Below the pieces are notes generated by a model. It was not told where the DNA came from and ran no database searches. It saw only the letters and a program-made list of their open reading frames with translations. A program made the position numbers and the translations under genes. A stretch of DNA of 64,000 nt from positions 578,484 to 642,483 of the forward strand of contig BCHJ01000014.1 of the NCBI GenBank assembly GCA_001599615.1, written 5' to 3'. This DNA is from Thielaviopsis euricoi. Lineage: Eukaryota > Ascomycota > Sordariomycetes > Microascales > Ceratocystidaceae. The stretch's first letter is position 1; the number at the start of each line of letters is the position of its first letter. Of this stretch, positions 24,514-36,181 are shown piece after piece.

Positions 24514-26450
24514 CGTGAACGATGACAAGAAGAAAAGTGAAAGATGAAGGTAGAAGAGAGTTAAATGACGAGAAGAAAAGAAGAGAGAAAAAGAAGAAGA
24601 AAAAAAGACGGGGAAGACGAGAAGGAAGTAACCCAGCTAGCTGAAGGCTCGAAGGCAACAAACAACAAGACGGAAGCTGCAGTCTTCCTAGCACAACACC
24701 ACTTCGTTGAAAAGAGAAGAGGGAAAAAAAAGAAAAAAAAAAGGGAAGTTACTCAGCGCCACGAGAAAGAAGCTGCCGGCACGTGGAAATTTCAGCTTCC
24801 TGAAGTTCAAGAGGAGAAAACGGAAGAAGGAAGAGGCCGCGTCTCGTGAGACATTCAAGTACCGAGTGCAGCTTTATATAGGTAGTTGAATTTTGATGTT
24901 TTGATCTTTTTTTTTTTCTTGTCACTCTTTTTCTCACAAGCTCAACTTAAAGCTCAACTCAAATCTAGCTCAACCAAGCCAAAGACATCCTTTTACGGGC
25001 TTGGTGGGGATCGGCTCTCTCTTACTTTTTTTTTTTCTTTTCTTCTTTTCTTCATACATAATCACGAATCCACTGTGCCAACAAAAGGAACACAAAAAAA
25101 ATCCGCAACCGGGGCTTAAATGAACAAGCTGCTGACGATGCTACTGCAACCCTAATCCGTGGGGAAGACTTTATTAAATAATTTTTGTTAACTCTCTTGG
25201 CCCTCTCTCTAGCCCACGAGGAACTACATATGGTGATGGTTAAAGCTATCAGTTGATGATAGGTGTAAATAAAGCCACGTGATAAAATGGCGCATGAGCT
25301 GGCTTTTTTTTCTACCATTTCGTCACCGCCATCACAATCACATGCCAAAACAAGACACACGAAGTAGTGTGTGTGTTCTGCTACGACCACACTTGCGACA
25401 ATGACATGGCTAAATAGGTAAACAAGCATCAGCCGCCGACGAGAAGCGCCCTTGCCGATTGTTGAGAGTCAAAGCAAAGCAAACTCTCCCAGGCTTTGGA
25501 AAAGGAATCAACTCCCAGAAAGAAGAGCAAAAGAAGAAAAAGAATTTGCTGCTTGCCGCCAATGTAACAGCGCATTATGTGTAACTGACACAAGCGAAGC
25601 AGAAAAAAAATATGACAAAAAAATAACATTCTGCAAACATGAACGCGATCCGGCACATGTAAAAAAGAAAATGAATGGCCGTCTACCTTGCCTTGTCATC
25701 AAATCTCACTAAGCCGCAAACTTGATTTATACGATATCACCACCAGCCGCACAACAGATAGCATCGCAAAAAGAATAATCCAAATAAAAGCTAACACGCA
25801 TAGAAAAATACACAGAAAAAAATAAAACTCTGTAAAAATGATAGAAAAAAAAAGCACAAACGCCACCTTCTAGCAACGCCTCGAGGTTAAACCTCGTCTT
25901 TGCCCGTTGTTCAAGCCGACCAAGACTTGCGAAATTCAAACGTTGCGTTAAGCACAGTCATAATTCTGTCAGCCCAACATAAAGTTTGAAATGACCAAGA
26001 AATCATTCAAACAAGCAAGTCCTTTGTAAACATAAACCCCACCAAGCCTTGTCTTGCCCTCCTCTGAGCCTATCCTGCCCAGACCCAATACACAACAGAA
26101 GAGACAGGAATATAGACAGAGGAAAATAATGTAAAAAAAAAAGAAGAAAAGAAAAGAAAAGAAAAATGGAGAAAAGTCTAGAGCATAAATGTGTACAGAA
26201 ATAATGGACCATTCCACAAACACGCAGTGTAAATGCAGAGCAGCCGCTAGCTCGCTCGCTTACCCTCAAGGTCTAACGAGTACGTACTATATGTACAAAT
26301 ATACATACTGGAAAGGCAGTTATCACGACCAGCTCATGCTACCGCAGTCATGATCACGTCACGCCCGAGGCCCAACCACTAGATGTCAACCGTAAGAATA
26401 GGCATTCAGGGCAAACCCCTACTCACAGTACACGCATATTGATTGCATGC
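24514..26450. other. Spacer upstream of ALE1 and downstream of VRG4
   Basis: Almost 2 kb, purine-rich on the plus strand from 24540 to 24850 (the ALE1 leader on the other strand) and AT-rich beyond. Open frames here are short and of low complexity. I find no supported gene. Confidence 0.5.
24873..24880 (-). promoter_or_regulatory. TATA-like element upstream of ALE1
   Basis: On the minus strand the sequence reads TATATAAA, 360 bases before the ALE1 start. The stretch between is a pyrimidine-rich strand in the direction of transcription, as in many fungal leaders. Confidence 0.35.
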
Positions 26451-27766
26451 TTATGAGTTGGCATCACGGTTGCTCTGGGAGCTGGCGCTCATGGTAGTGC
26501 GCGTGGTAGGGAGCGACATCTTGTTAGCGGCGCTCTGGCGGACACGGGCCCAGGCGTAAACCAGACCGGCCACGAAACCCAGGAAGATGGCCGACACACT
26601 GCCAAAGGTGATGGGGGCCGAGAAGAAGACCAGGCCGGCAATGGCAATAGGAAGCTTGTTCAGGGCACCGACCATGGAGTAGGTGGTGGACGAAGTGACA
26701 CGAATGCACCAGGCCGAGCAGTACGAAATCAGAATGGCGCAGATACCGGAGTAGATCATGCCAATCATCAGGCTGTTGCGGCTCTCGACGGGGAAGTTCT
26801 TGGCCAGGTTCTCGCTCGACCAGTCCTCAGCAACCAGAGACATGACAATCAGGACGGGGATGGTAAGAAGGTTGTTGTAGAACATGGCTGTGAAGAAAGG
26901 AATTTGGTTAGCAATTGGGCAAACGCGGTTCGCTGCTGAAGAAAAGACTTACTATCCCAATCCTTGAAGTTCATGGTCTTGATGACCTTCTTCATGGCCA
27001 GAACGTACATGGCAGTGCAGAACACGTTCAGAGTCATCCAGGCGTAGCCAGCGTTCAGAGTAGCCATGGCGTCCACAGTGGCGGCGTCGTGGGGCTCACC
27101 GCTGATAGCGTGCTGGATATCAGCCCAAGCAGCGACGACCGACGACAGAACCATCAGACCAAACGACAGCAGAGCGAGAGGGGTGACATTGCCACCGAAC
27201 CAGAGGACCTCACCGTAGGCAATGACGATGATGGTCAGGTTCTTGAAGATGGTGTAGACGGGGACCGAGAGGAACTGCAGAGCCTTGATACCGGTGTAAA
27301 TCATGCCGACGAGAAGGAGCGAGATGGGGAACCCTAGACAGAGAAAGAAACGACCGTGTTAGTACGATAAACATCCGCCAGGTGTAATTGGTCGCGCATT
27401 GTTGACGGCAATGGAGGGAAAAGACTTACATCTCTTAGCCTTGGCCTGGTCATAGGGAGCCAGGTCCTTGATGACACCAATCTCCTTGAGCGTGTAGATG
27501 GTACCACTGCACACAATGGACTGGATAGCCAGGTAGAACAGGTTCAGGTTCCAAGAGTTACCCGACACGACATACTTGTTTACGACCGTCATGGAGATGG
27601 AAGCAAAGCAGTAAGCCAGAATGGAGACACCGGGGCTGTTGCTAAAACGCGAGATATCGAAGCTGCTGGGCTGCTGGCGGCCCGAGGGACGGCCCGAGAC
27701 GAAGCCGTCACGCTCGCCGTAGCCAGGCGAGCGCATCTCGTAATCCTCGTTCTTCTTGTCCGACAT
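26451..27766 (-). CDS. VRG4: Golgi GDP-mannose transporter
   Basis: This nucleotide-sugar antiporter carries GDP-mannose into the Golgi lumen for protein and lipid mannosylation. Three exons on the minus strand (27430-27766, 26953-27333, 26451-26887) give 384 residues. The substrate-binding motifs of the family are intact: FKNLTIIVIAYGE in exon 2 and GALNKLPIA in exon 3. About ten hydrophobic segments fit a drug/metabolite-transporter fold. The first 45 residues are hydrophilic and cytosolic in type (MSDKKNEDYEMRSPGYG). The splice junctions restore KAKRWFPISLLLVG and KDWDTMFYNN, both family-typical. The tail is Ser/Thr-rich. Its neighbours do not suggest a functional cluster. Confidence 0.95.
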
Positions 27767-29295
27767 TTTGGCTGTGGAATTGATTGGGATGGATAGACAA
27801 TCAAGTCGACTTGGTGGGTTTGATGAAGGAAAGAAAGTGTAAGGTTGGAGGGAACCTTGGTTGAAGAAAAAAAAAAAAAAAAAAGGCTGTCGCAGAAAAG
27901 AAAGGAAGAGGAACAGAAAAAAAAGGGTCGAAAGCTGCAAGCTGGTTAAGCAGATAACAGTGGCTTAGAAGCGAAGTCGACGAAAGAAGAGTAATAAAAA
28001 AAAAGACTACTAAAAGAGAGCGGACAGGCCTAAACAAGGCTCCAAAACATACATATGTGAAGAAGAAAATAAAGAAGTTGAAAATTAAAATACAGATAAG
28101 AATATGATAGAAAATACAATATAAGCCACCAGTCACTACGCACTTTCTCTATGTTACTTGCTTGACCAGGCTAATTAATTCCGATCATCGAATCGATTTC
28201 GAACAACGGGGATTATCAGGTAAATAAGAAAAAAAAATATTTTTAAAAAAAAATAAAAAACCCAGCAAAAGCACAAGTCAACTTGGATATTCAACTTCGG
28301 GTTTGATGCGCCAGCCGAAGAACACGTTGGTTGGAAGTCGAGCCTGGCCATGTCTTAGTAGGGCGGATTCATGCAATCCAATGGCGCTGTCATTATCGCC
28401 CAAACAAAGCCAAACCAAACGGGAAAAATAACATGGAATTTAACAAAGGTGGTAATTTCGTCGGTCAAGCAACGCGTCCAGTCCTGATCTAGCCAGGTCC
28501 TTTTAACAGTAAGAAACGCTAACAGCGCGCGTACCCCATGATAGTGGATAAGCTTATTGGCACGTTCAGGCACTAGCAGAGAGTACGACTCTTGCTCTGC
28601 TCCTGCTCTGGTGGGGTATTCGCAAGGCTTTAGTTTTAGAGGCTACGCAGCGCAGCGCAGCGCAGCGCAGCACAGCAAACAAAAACCAGAAACAAACAAT
28701 ACGTACTACGATACGCTGGTGCGGGTACAGTACAGTACGCTACGGCGTGTATAGAGCGTACCCCTGACGGGTAATTATACTTTCTTGCTGTTTTGGCCGA
28801 GCTCAGCCCCCCCTTTACCAATGCATAGTTGCAGTTTCAGTTGTTTATTTAGCAAGAGCGCGATTTGACTTGGACTGTTTACCAATAACCAAGCAAACGT
28901 AAAATTAAAAAATTGTGAAGCACATCCTGCACAGGAAAGAGATTGACATGCCCGCCCTCTAACAGATGCTACACGTTAATTCATGGCGGGGCGGGACTGG
29001 GACTGACTGTCTTATTCCCTGCTTGTATTGATAATGTGCCCTGGAAAGTGGCCTGCCTGCCTGTCATACATACATACATACATACTGTAGAAGCGAGAAA
29101 GCAGAGCCTCTTTTTGCATTGCATATATTCCGATTCGGGCCATGAGCTAGTTGTGTGGCAGTAGTACTGAGTGGTAGCAGTGTTGGTGCTGGTGCTGGTG
29201 CACACAGTACTTCTACTTTGTACGTATGACAGACAGTATTACTCCCTGAAGTACCTTATGTGCTACTGAATACCAGAACCAAGCACCAGGTTCTT
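27767..29295. other. Spacer upstream of VRG4
   Basis: Holds the VRG4 leader and promoter and the 3' side of the SDR gene. An A-run lies at 27868-27883, a GCGCA pentamer tract at about 28648-28673 and a (CATA)n tract at about 29068-29084. No gene is supported. Confidence 0.5.
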
Positions 29296-30558
29296 TCATG
29301 CATCACCATTTCCACCCGTCATTTCTATATCCCTGTCGTCCTTGTCATCCCCATCGCGCGATCGCCCACCTCTATCTCTAGTATCCATGGCCTCGCTGTC
29401 TCTGATGTCCTGCTCCGAAAGTCCACAATCAGGCGCCAGTGGATAGTTCAGGTGCTTCCAGTCCTCCAGCTCCTCAGTGACCGACCGTAGCCGGTCTCTA
29501 ATGCTCTCAATGGCATAGGCGCCTAGTAGCAGCCGCAGCGGTGGATATGAGCAGTGCGCCAGCTGCCATACCAGCTCGGCGCATTTGACTGCACTGGTGG
29601 GCTGCTTATCGCCCAGCCATTGCACCATACGTCTAGCGTGTAATGCCGGAGACGTCACAGCGGCGTATGGCTCGCTTGCTTGGGTGATCAAGAAGTGGCC
29701 CCACGACGGCAGCGGGTTGCGCTCCGAACTGGGGTCCTTGTCGTCGCGCCGCACCAAGCCTGGCTCAACTAGCGTAGCCTTGACGTTAAAAGAATCTGTT
29801 TCGTATAACATAGCTTCAATGAGCCCCTCCACGGCATACTTGGTCGCACAAAATGGCCCAAGACCGGGCACACCCAGCGCCCCCGCCGTCGAACTGAAAA
29901 TGAGGTAGCGGCCGCCATTCTGCCGCCGAAAGTAAGGCAAAGACTCCTGGATGATGTGCACTGTTCCCATGAAGTTGGTCTCGAACTGATTGCGAATCTC
30001 GTGCTCGTCTTGGTCCTCGCATGCGCCAATGACGCCGTAGCCCGAGCAGTTGGCAATGACATCGATGCGCCCAAAGTGCTCAATAGTCTGCTGAATGACG
30101 CGCGCCACTGATTCGCGTGCCCGCACGTCACAGAGCACGCCAAGGCACCCGTCCGGCTGCGCGCTCATGACTTGTGGGCTAGTTTCAAAGATCCGGCCCA
30201 CCGTAGTCACCTTGTCGCCATGTGCCAGAGCTGTTTTGACTACGGAGCGGCCCATGTGACCGGTGCCGCCAAACACCTACAAGCGGATGCGCATATATTT
30301 CATCAGTTACAACGATCGCTGGAAATCTTTTGGTGCACAGTTGAGTGCGCATGCGCAATTGTAGCAGTAGATTCAAGTGTGTATGTGTGTGTGTGAGTAT
30401 GTGTGCGTGTGTGATGTACTAACAATCCAAACAAGTTCCTTGGTACTACCATGATCTAGTGGAGGGTTGCAGCTAGCCGGTAACTGTAGCTTTGCGTCAG
30501 AGTCGGCAGCGCCAGAGCCAGCACCAGTAGAGGATGGTGTAATTTCCTGAGAGTCCAT
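29296..30558 (-). CDS. Short-chain dehydrogenase/reductase with Phe at the catalytic Tyr position
   Basis: Two exons on the minus strand (30424-30558, 29296-30276) give 371 residues. The Rossmann NAD(P)-binding start VFGGTGHMGRSVV begins at residue 46 and NCSGYG stands at the NAG position. The active-site serine is in LIFSSTAGALG, and the expected YxxxK motif reads FCATK (Phe about 187, Lys about 191) followed by YAVEGLIEAM. After the SDR core come about 100 residues, including a Gly/Asp/Arg-rich tail (TRDRGGRSRDGDDKDDR). The first 45 residues are polar with no clear targeting signal. The substrate cannot be told from sequence. With the tyrosine gone, the protein may be a weak enzyme, use the adjacent Tyr192, or act as a nucleotide-binding regulator; these are inferences. 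Confidence 0.82.
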
Positions 30559-30852
30559 ATGGGAATATGCCAGGTTTGTAGAGGCAAAAGAAATATCGAA
30601 TTAAAAACGCCGCTTTTAGGAGGTCGTGTGTGGCGTTCGTTATACAAGGGCGGTTAAGTGATAAACGGCAAGAACACTGTACAGGCATGCAGTTGACCCA
30701 ATTGTTATAAAAGCCCCATGAGTCGTGTCACAATACTTTTGGCCTTCATTTGAACGCACCCGAAATATAGCAAAAAAAAAAAAAAAAAAGAAAAAAAACC
30801 AAGTGCAGTAAAAAGTTTGGGAATTGTGAATTAAACAACATCAACTGGCCAT

Positions 30853-31670
30853 TTAGTTGGCGGAGATGAACTCGCTGACGTACTGCTGACGGTACTGGTT
30901 CTCGTCCAGCTTTTCATCGCGGTTCAGAGCAGTCCACTTGGGCTCGTCCTTGAAGAGTCTCATGGCGTGGACGTACTACACATATTCTATTAGCTATACA
31001 AGATTGCAGCTTTCAAAAGAGGGGAGCAACTTACGTTGGACTCATCGGTAGTAAAGCGGTGGTAAATGCCAGCGGGCAGGATGATCAAGTCGTTCTGGTG
31101 ATATGCACCGTTAGCCGCGATAGTTCCCATAGTCTATCTCACGACAAACTATGCTATGACGTACCTGAGCAAGCAGAATGCGAATCCACTTGTCGTCCTG
31201 GCTGCGCACATCGAAGAATCCCTGGCCGCCGCGAATGTAGCGAATCTCCTCGTCCTCGTGCAGGTGCTCGTCAAAGAACATCTTGACCTTTTCCTCGTAC
31301 ACAGCGCCCATCTTCTCGGGCGACACAAAGACCTCGTCACGGTTCTTGTAGCCGCGCTCGGCAGCCAGACTGTCCACCTGCTCCAAAGTGTCGTACTTGT
31401 AATACAGGACACCCAGAGAGGCGAGCTCTTCAACGCCAACAGCCTTACCCGAATCGTGGGGCTCGCGCTGGTCACCCTGTGTACAGCACCATCAGTGGTT
31501 AGTAAGTTCCCAGTCGATATCGCTTGGAATTGGAAAATAAAATAGAATAAAAGAAAAACAGCGTCATCACTTGCTGCTTAACATCAAGAGGATATTATAA
31601 GAAAATCAAGGCTTGTGGGAACAATAGAGAGTGCCCATACTTCAAGGTTGTCGTAGTAGTATGCCTTCAT
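30853..31670 (-). CDS. ADI1: Acireductone dioxygenase (methionine salvage)
   Basis: The enzyme oxidises acireductone to the 2-oxo precursor of methionine plus formate in the 5'-methylthioadenosine salvage pathway. Four exons on the minus strand (31641-31670, 31165-31476, 31035-31094, 30853-30975) give 174 residues, the normal length. The cupin metal site is complete: His-Leu-His and the following Glu in EHLHEDEEIRY, and the distal His in LPAGIYHRF. The start MKAYYYDNLE and the segment DTLEQVDSLAAERGYKNRDE are also typical. No targeting signal is seen, so it should be cytosolic. Despite its small size the gene has three introns, with one exon of only 30 and one of 60 nt. Confidence 0.95.
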
Positions 31671-32410
31671 TTTTGTTGAATTATTGTAGTATTTCAATTA
31701 ATGGCCGTACACGACTGTATTTTGCGAAAGACTAGGATTTAACAAGGAGCGGGAAAATATTTTGTGGTGAGCTTTAGATTTTCTCTATGGATGGTGTTGC
31801 GCCAAACGGGGCCAATGCCTGCTAATTTATTAAATCAGCGCGGGGCTTTTGTTGTTCGTCTGTAGCCCACCAAAAACCCCATCAGTTAACTGCGGACTAT
31901 TGATGTTCTTCCCGGCTATAATGACGCAAACCTTGAAGTGTGCCATACAACCACCACATGGGCCGACAATGACAGGATTTACAATACAGTTGCACGATAA
32001 GATACCAAAATAAAAGATAAAAATAAAAACTCACTGATCCGGATTCAAGAGATCAAAGAAGCTTAGAATTCAAGTATCTAAACAAAGCGAAATATATGTG
32101 TAATGGAAAATACAATAAACCCACCCTCCAACAAACGCCTGCGACTGTTAACGAGCTGTAATGCAGCAGACTTACGCCTTGAGCAAAGGCTGGTAAATGG
32201 CAATGAAAACAAATATAATGACAAAAGAGAACGCCTAATAAAATGCCAGGAGAAACAAAGAAATAAGCCAATATATAGGCATGATATGGACAGGAATCAA
32301 GAGCCGGCCCTTTGTAATAGGGCACAAACTGTCTGCTTGACTGAAATATGTTGTAGCACAAGCGGCGGAATCGCAAGCCTACCGGTTGTCGCTCGCTTAC
32401 ATTCGCCGAA
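31671..32410. other. Spacer between derlin and acireductone dioxygenase genes
   Basis: 740 bases with the acireductone dioxygenase promoter and the 3' end of the derlin gene. AT-rich, no supported gene. Open frames overlapping the derlin gene on either strand are shadows. Confidence 0.5.
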
Positions 32411-33246
32411 TCACATGACGGCAGGACCGCCAATCCCAGGAGCCCCGGCCTGCAGGTCGTTATCAATGTTGTTTGTTGGGTGGTCGGGTTCATCGGCATT
32501 GGCATTCGCAGGCCGGCCGTCAAACAGACGGCACCACCATGCCGGAGGATCAAGAGGGCGCTGGCCGCCGTGTAGTGGCGGGTACAAATCGCTGAAGAAG
32601 TACCAAACATGGCCAATGACCACGCCCATAATCTCATCCTTGGGCACACGGCCATGAACCACCAAGCTGAACAACATCAGCACCCACGGCAGGTATGGCG
32701 CAGTGAAAACCATGACACCGAGGAAACTAAGCCGGGTGTTTGGGTTCCGTCGAGACCAGATGTAGACGAGCGTTGAGGAAAGCGGATGTCCGAGGAAAGG
32801 CATTGAGACTAGCGGCGCCATGGCGACCAAGCTGGTCATGGCGCAGAAAAGAAGCCATGCGAAGTGGGCCGGTGACCGACCGGACGATTCTTCTAGTAGT
32901 CGCGAGTATCTTTGGAGGAAATAGACATTGAATATCAAATCGAGAGAGAACGGGCCAAAGTAAATAAAGGACGATAATAAGCGCCAGTACTAAAACGAGA
33001 GTCGGCATGTCAGTACGCATTGCGTTCGGTATATCATCGTGCGCATCGGATTGCGACTATTGGGAATACCTGGTGCTTGTGGAAAACAGCTCGGTAGCTG
33101 TAGAATAGCTGGAACGGCGAAATAACTCCAAACTGGACCAGCGCACTCATAATAAACGTCGCCGTGGTCCACCAGCGAGTACAGGCCGGAGTCTCCCAGA
33201 ACCAGTCCTCCAGAGGAAACTGGCCTTCGCCACCGGCAAGATCCAT
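32411..33246 (-). CDS. Derlin (DER1/DFM1 family, ER-associated degradation)
   Basis: Derlins are rhomboid-like pseudoproteases of the ER membrane that help retrotranslocate misfolded proteins. Two exons on the minus strand (33070-33246, 32411-32989) give 251 residues. The N-terminal half shows the usual order: a short cytosolic start ending in PACTRWW, a first span, FSYRAVF-like FYSYRAVF, then YWRLLSSFIYFGP with the WR motif, and FNVYFLQRYSRLLEE. Further hydrophobic segments follow, then GHVWYFFSDLYPP, the region conserved at the last span. The tail is short (about 45 residues) and acidic or Gly/Pro-rich; I do not see a p97-binding SHP box (FxGxGxxL type) in it. Whether it equals Der1 or Dfm1 is therefore left open, although Dfm1 would be expected to carry SHP boxes. 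Confidence 0.9.
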
Positions 33247-33454
33247 TGCTGTGGTTTAAATTCTGGGACGACAAAATGAAGTTTACGGAAAAGATGAAGA
33301 AAAGCAAAAATAGCTTGGACAGATGAAGAGGCGATCAGCCAATGCAGGATAACCCGGCGAAGTTGAGGGAGCGCGCAAACGGATAGCCCGTGCCAAATAG
33401 CTTAAAGAAAACGAGAGAAGAAGCAAGAAACAAACAAACAGAGTAAAGCAAATG

Positions 33455-33463
33455 TTTTATATA
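33455..33463 (-). promoter_or_regulatory. TATA-like element upstream of the derlin gene
   Basis: TATATAAAA on the minus strand, 209 bases before the derlin ATG. Confidence 0.4.
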
Positions 33464-34370
33464 TGCGCACTCTAGAATGGCGGCCTAACAAGAAAGAGCA
33501 AATTGAGCGAGACGAATGGACAAAATGGAATATACAAAGCGTGTGAAGCCGAGTTGAAACCTGAAAGCTTGCGCTCAAATAAATAATTGCTAGAAGTGGC
33601 CAGAGTTACTAGCTCAATTAGGCGTGCACTACGATCCATGCCCTTCCATCAAAGAAATCGCTGACGTAGTACCAGCTGCCGACAACTGCAGACTCAAGAT
33701 TACAGCTGTCAGTACAAGCTTTGCCTTTTCGCCTGTCTTTTTGCGCACCTTACTCCGGGCTAGGCTTCGCAGCAACTTTTACAGACCCCTCTACGTGCAT
33801 AAATTGCAGAGCGGCGTTAGTGGGTTTTCTACGCGTCAGAACTCTGTATAGGCAGCTGTCGCGGGGCTGGAACAGGGCAAAGTTTACTGACAACCAAGAA
33901 AAAAAAAAAAACTAAAAGAAAACAGGAAAAGGAACTAACTTTGGGGGTCCCTGTGAATTTTTTCAATGCGTTAGCTCCCGGTTAACCGCTGTAACTCCCA
34001 CCATCCCATTGTTTTTGTTTCTTTTGCATCGATTTTTCCAAATTTTTTCTTGTCTTTTTTTTTTTTTTAACGTCGCGATACTTTTTTGTGATTTTTTTTG
34101 TATGCTTGCGCCTCGACACTCTTTTTGCACAAGATTAATTACTAGTAGATTGATTTCCGTTACTGCTGGCAAAAATATCACTCTTTTCTGATTCGGCATC
34201 AAGTTCATTTTCTCTCTTTGTCATATATTTTTTTTCTTTCAACTTGTTCTCTGTATCTCTCATTCGACTTCGATAGCCCGTCATTTTTTTTTTGAATCGC
34301 CGCGACTATTCTCGAAGCTCGTGTCGCAAAAATAAATAACGAATTACACAACACAGCAGCGAAACCACAG

Positions 34371-34378
34371 TATAAAGA
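34371..34378 (+). promoter_or_regulatory. TATA-like element upstream of CENP-A
   Basis: TATAAAGA on the plus strand, 265 bases before the ATG at 34643. Confidence 0.35.
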
Positions 34379-34642
34379 ATAAATAGAGCTTCATCTTCAG
34401 CCAAGCCATCCCACGCATCCCATCTGTCGTTGCGACAATCGATTCCCCAGCGCGCCACGATACCATTGGGACCCGGCCTGCATCAAATTGTTGCGCACTA
34501 CAAGATCTGTTCGTTGTCAGGTCGTTCCCAAGATCTTAAACTGCGCCCGCCCTCGTCCCCGCTCCCACTCCGAGGTTCCATCACCGACACATCGATCATC
34601 AATCACTCCTAGCCCAAGCCGCGAGAGCTTGTCTTCTGCGCC

Positions 34643-35248
34643 ATGCCGAGAGTATCAGCCGGCGCCCGGGTTATGAAGCCCGCCAGACAAAATCACGGCG
34701 TTATAGGTATTTTAGAGCTTCCAGGATTCCGTCTTTTACCCATTGCGGTTTTGTTAAATACTTCCTGGTGCTAATTCTCATGCCAATGTAGCCGGCGACC
34801 CAATACCTTACCAAAAGCGACACCGCTATCGTCCTGGAACTGCTGCGCTACGCGAGATTCGTCTGTACCAAAGCAATACCAAGCTGCTGATTCAGAAGCT
34901 TCCGTTTGCGCGATTGGTAAGAGGACCTCCTCTCTCTCTCTCTCTCTCTCTCTCTGCTGGTCATTGGCCAATGACCTGTGCCATACCACTTTTCCCATAA
35001 ATCTAACAAGAATGCTCTCCGTGCTTCCATAGGTTCGAGAAATCGCGATGAGATACAGACCACAGGACGAAGAAATGCGCTGGCAATCACAGGCCATTAT
35101 GGCGCTCCAAGAGGCAGCCGAGGCGTTCTTGGTACATCTATTTGAAGACACCAATCTATGCGCCATCCACGCGAAACGAGTCACGATTATGCAAAAGGAT
35201 ATTCAACTAGCGCGCAGAATCCGCGGCGTGTGGGGGGGCTTAGGCTAG
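34643..35248 (+). CDS. cenH3: Centromeric histone H3 variant (CENP-A / cenH3)
   Basis: CENP-A replaces H3 in centromeric nucleosomes and specifies the kinetochore site. Three exons (34643-34706, 34792-34916, 35033-35248) give 134 residues. The histone fold is clear: RPGTAALREIRLYQ, LLIQKLPFARLVREIA, then ALQEAAEAFLVHLFEDTNLC and AIHAKRVTIMQKDIQLARRI. It is not canonical H3, for three reasons. Loop 1 (MRYRPQDEEMRWQ) is about three residues longer than in H3 and has Trp before Gln. The N-tail (about 40 residues) lacks the ARTKQTARKS start. The C-terminus is RGVWGGLG. The tail is short for the family. A (CT)n run of about 30 bases lies in intron 2 (34927-34956). The gene is intron-rich, unlike most replication-dependent histone genes. 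Confidence 0.95.
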
Positions 35249-36181
35249 AGGGCGGACAAACGAGTGTGCTGCTGTACACTGTACTGTCAGTCTCTGTATT
35301 TCCTCATTCGTGGCTCTTTGTTTTTTCTGCTGGCGTCTGCGCTTTTCATTCTCTCTCTCACCACGACTTGTCGTTTCTTCGATTCGATTTGACTCGATTA
35401 TGGACTTGGATTCCCTTATTAGCATTGCACGGCGTTTTCTCTTTTGTTTTTTTTTCTTGATTTTCTTTTTTTGGTTTTCTCTCTTATCATTCTCTTCTTT
35501 GTCTTTCTGCTTGGTATGTCTAAGTGGATTTGTTTTTTTATTTGTTTTCTTCTCCAGGTCAAGGAGAAGGGAGGGAGAGAGAGGGGGGCGGTCTCTTATC
35601 TTGCTTTTCCATGATTCTGGGTCTTGGTATAGGCGTTTAAGTACTTGTTTCTGCTCGGGGTGTATGTACTTTTCTCTGGATTTTTGCACCATGTGTTTAG
35701 GTTTAGTATCTATGGGCAATATAATGAACTGGATTATGGGACTGGCTGGTATGTCCATATGATGACAGCTGTGGAAGTTACCAATATTGCAAATGTGGTA
35801 GATACAACTAGTCGTAACCGTAAATGAGCCTTGTTGATGCAAAATGACAAAGAGATGGAAGGGACGATAAATGTCGATATAAAAGAAGAAACAAGCTGTC
35901 ACTGGGAAGAATGGTACATTATATTAAGCTTACTTGTTAACGGGCATTCATGCTTTATCCGGTATAACATCGGTATAAACGTTGGTGTAGCGTACTCAAA
36001 TGACGTACAGTCTACCTGCATGCGGCATAGTGTGGCGGTCTGGAATTTAACGCCACATGGAGCTTCATGAGGTCAATACTTATAAGCGGGTAACTTAACT
36101 TTACTTCAACCCTCCAAAACCACAGTTTACTTTTTTTCCGTTGTGTAACTCTTATTTTTATCATTCACTGTCCCAGTCAGA
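35249..36181. other. Spacer between CENP-A and FUN14-like genes
   Basis: Holds the CENP-A 3' end and the upstream region of the next gene. It is T-rich at 35430-35560. The open frames inside are low in complexity, and I see no supported gene. Confidence 0.5.

Larger units (their letters stand above)
33247..34642. promoter_or_regulatory. Shared upstream region of derlin and CENP-A genes
   Basis: About 1.4 kb between two divergent starts. TATA-like elements stand on both sides (33455-33463 minus, 34371-34378 plus). The stretch 34000-34300 is T-rich on the plus strand. No supported gene lies inside. Confidence 0.5.

Noticed and set aside
28640..29090. GCGCA and CATA short tandem tracts as possible CRISPR-like or regulatory arrays
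   Set aside because: Units are contiguous without spacers; ordinary microsatellites in a eukaryotic genome.
32053..32655. 200-codon open frame overlapping the derlin gene
   Set aside because: It is a shadow frame of the derlin exon running into AT-rich spacer.
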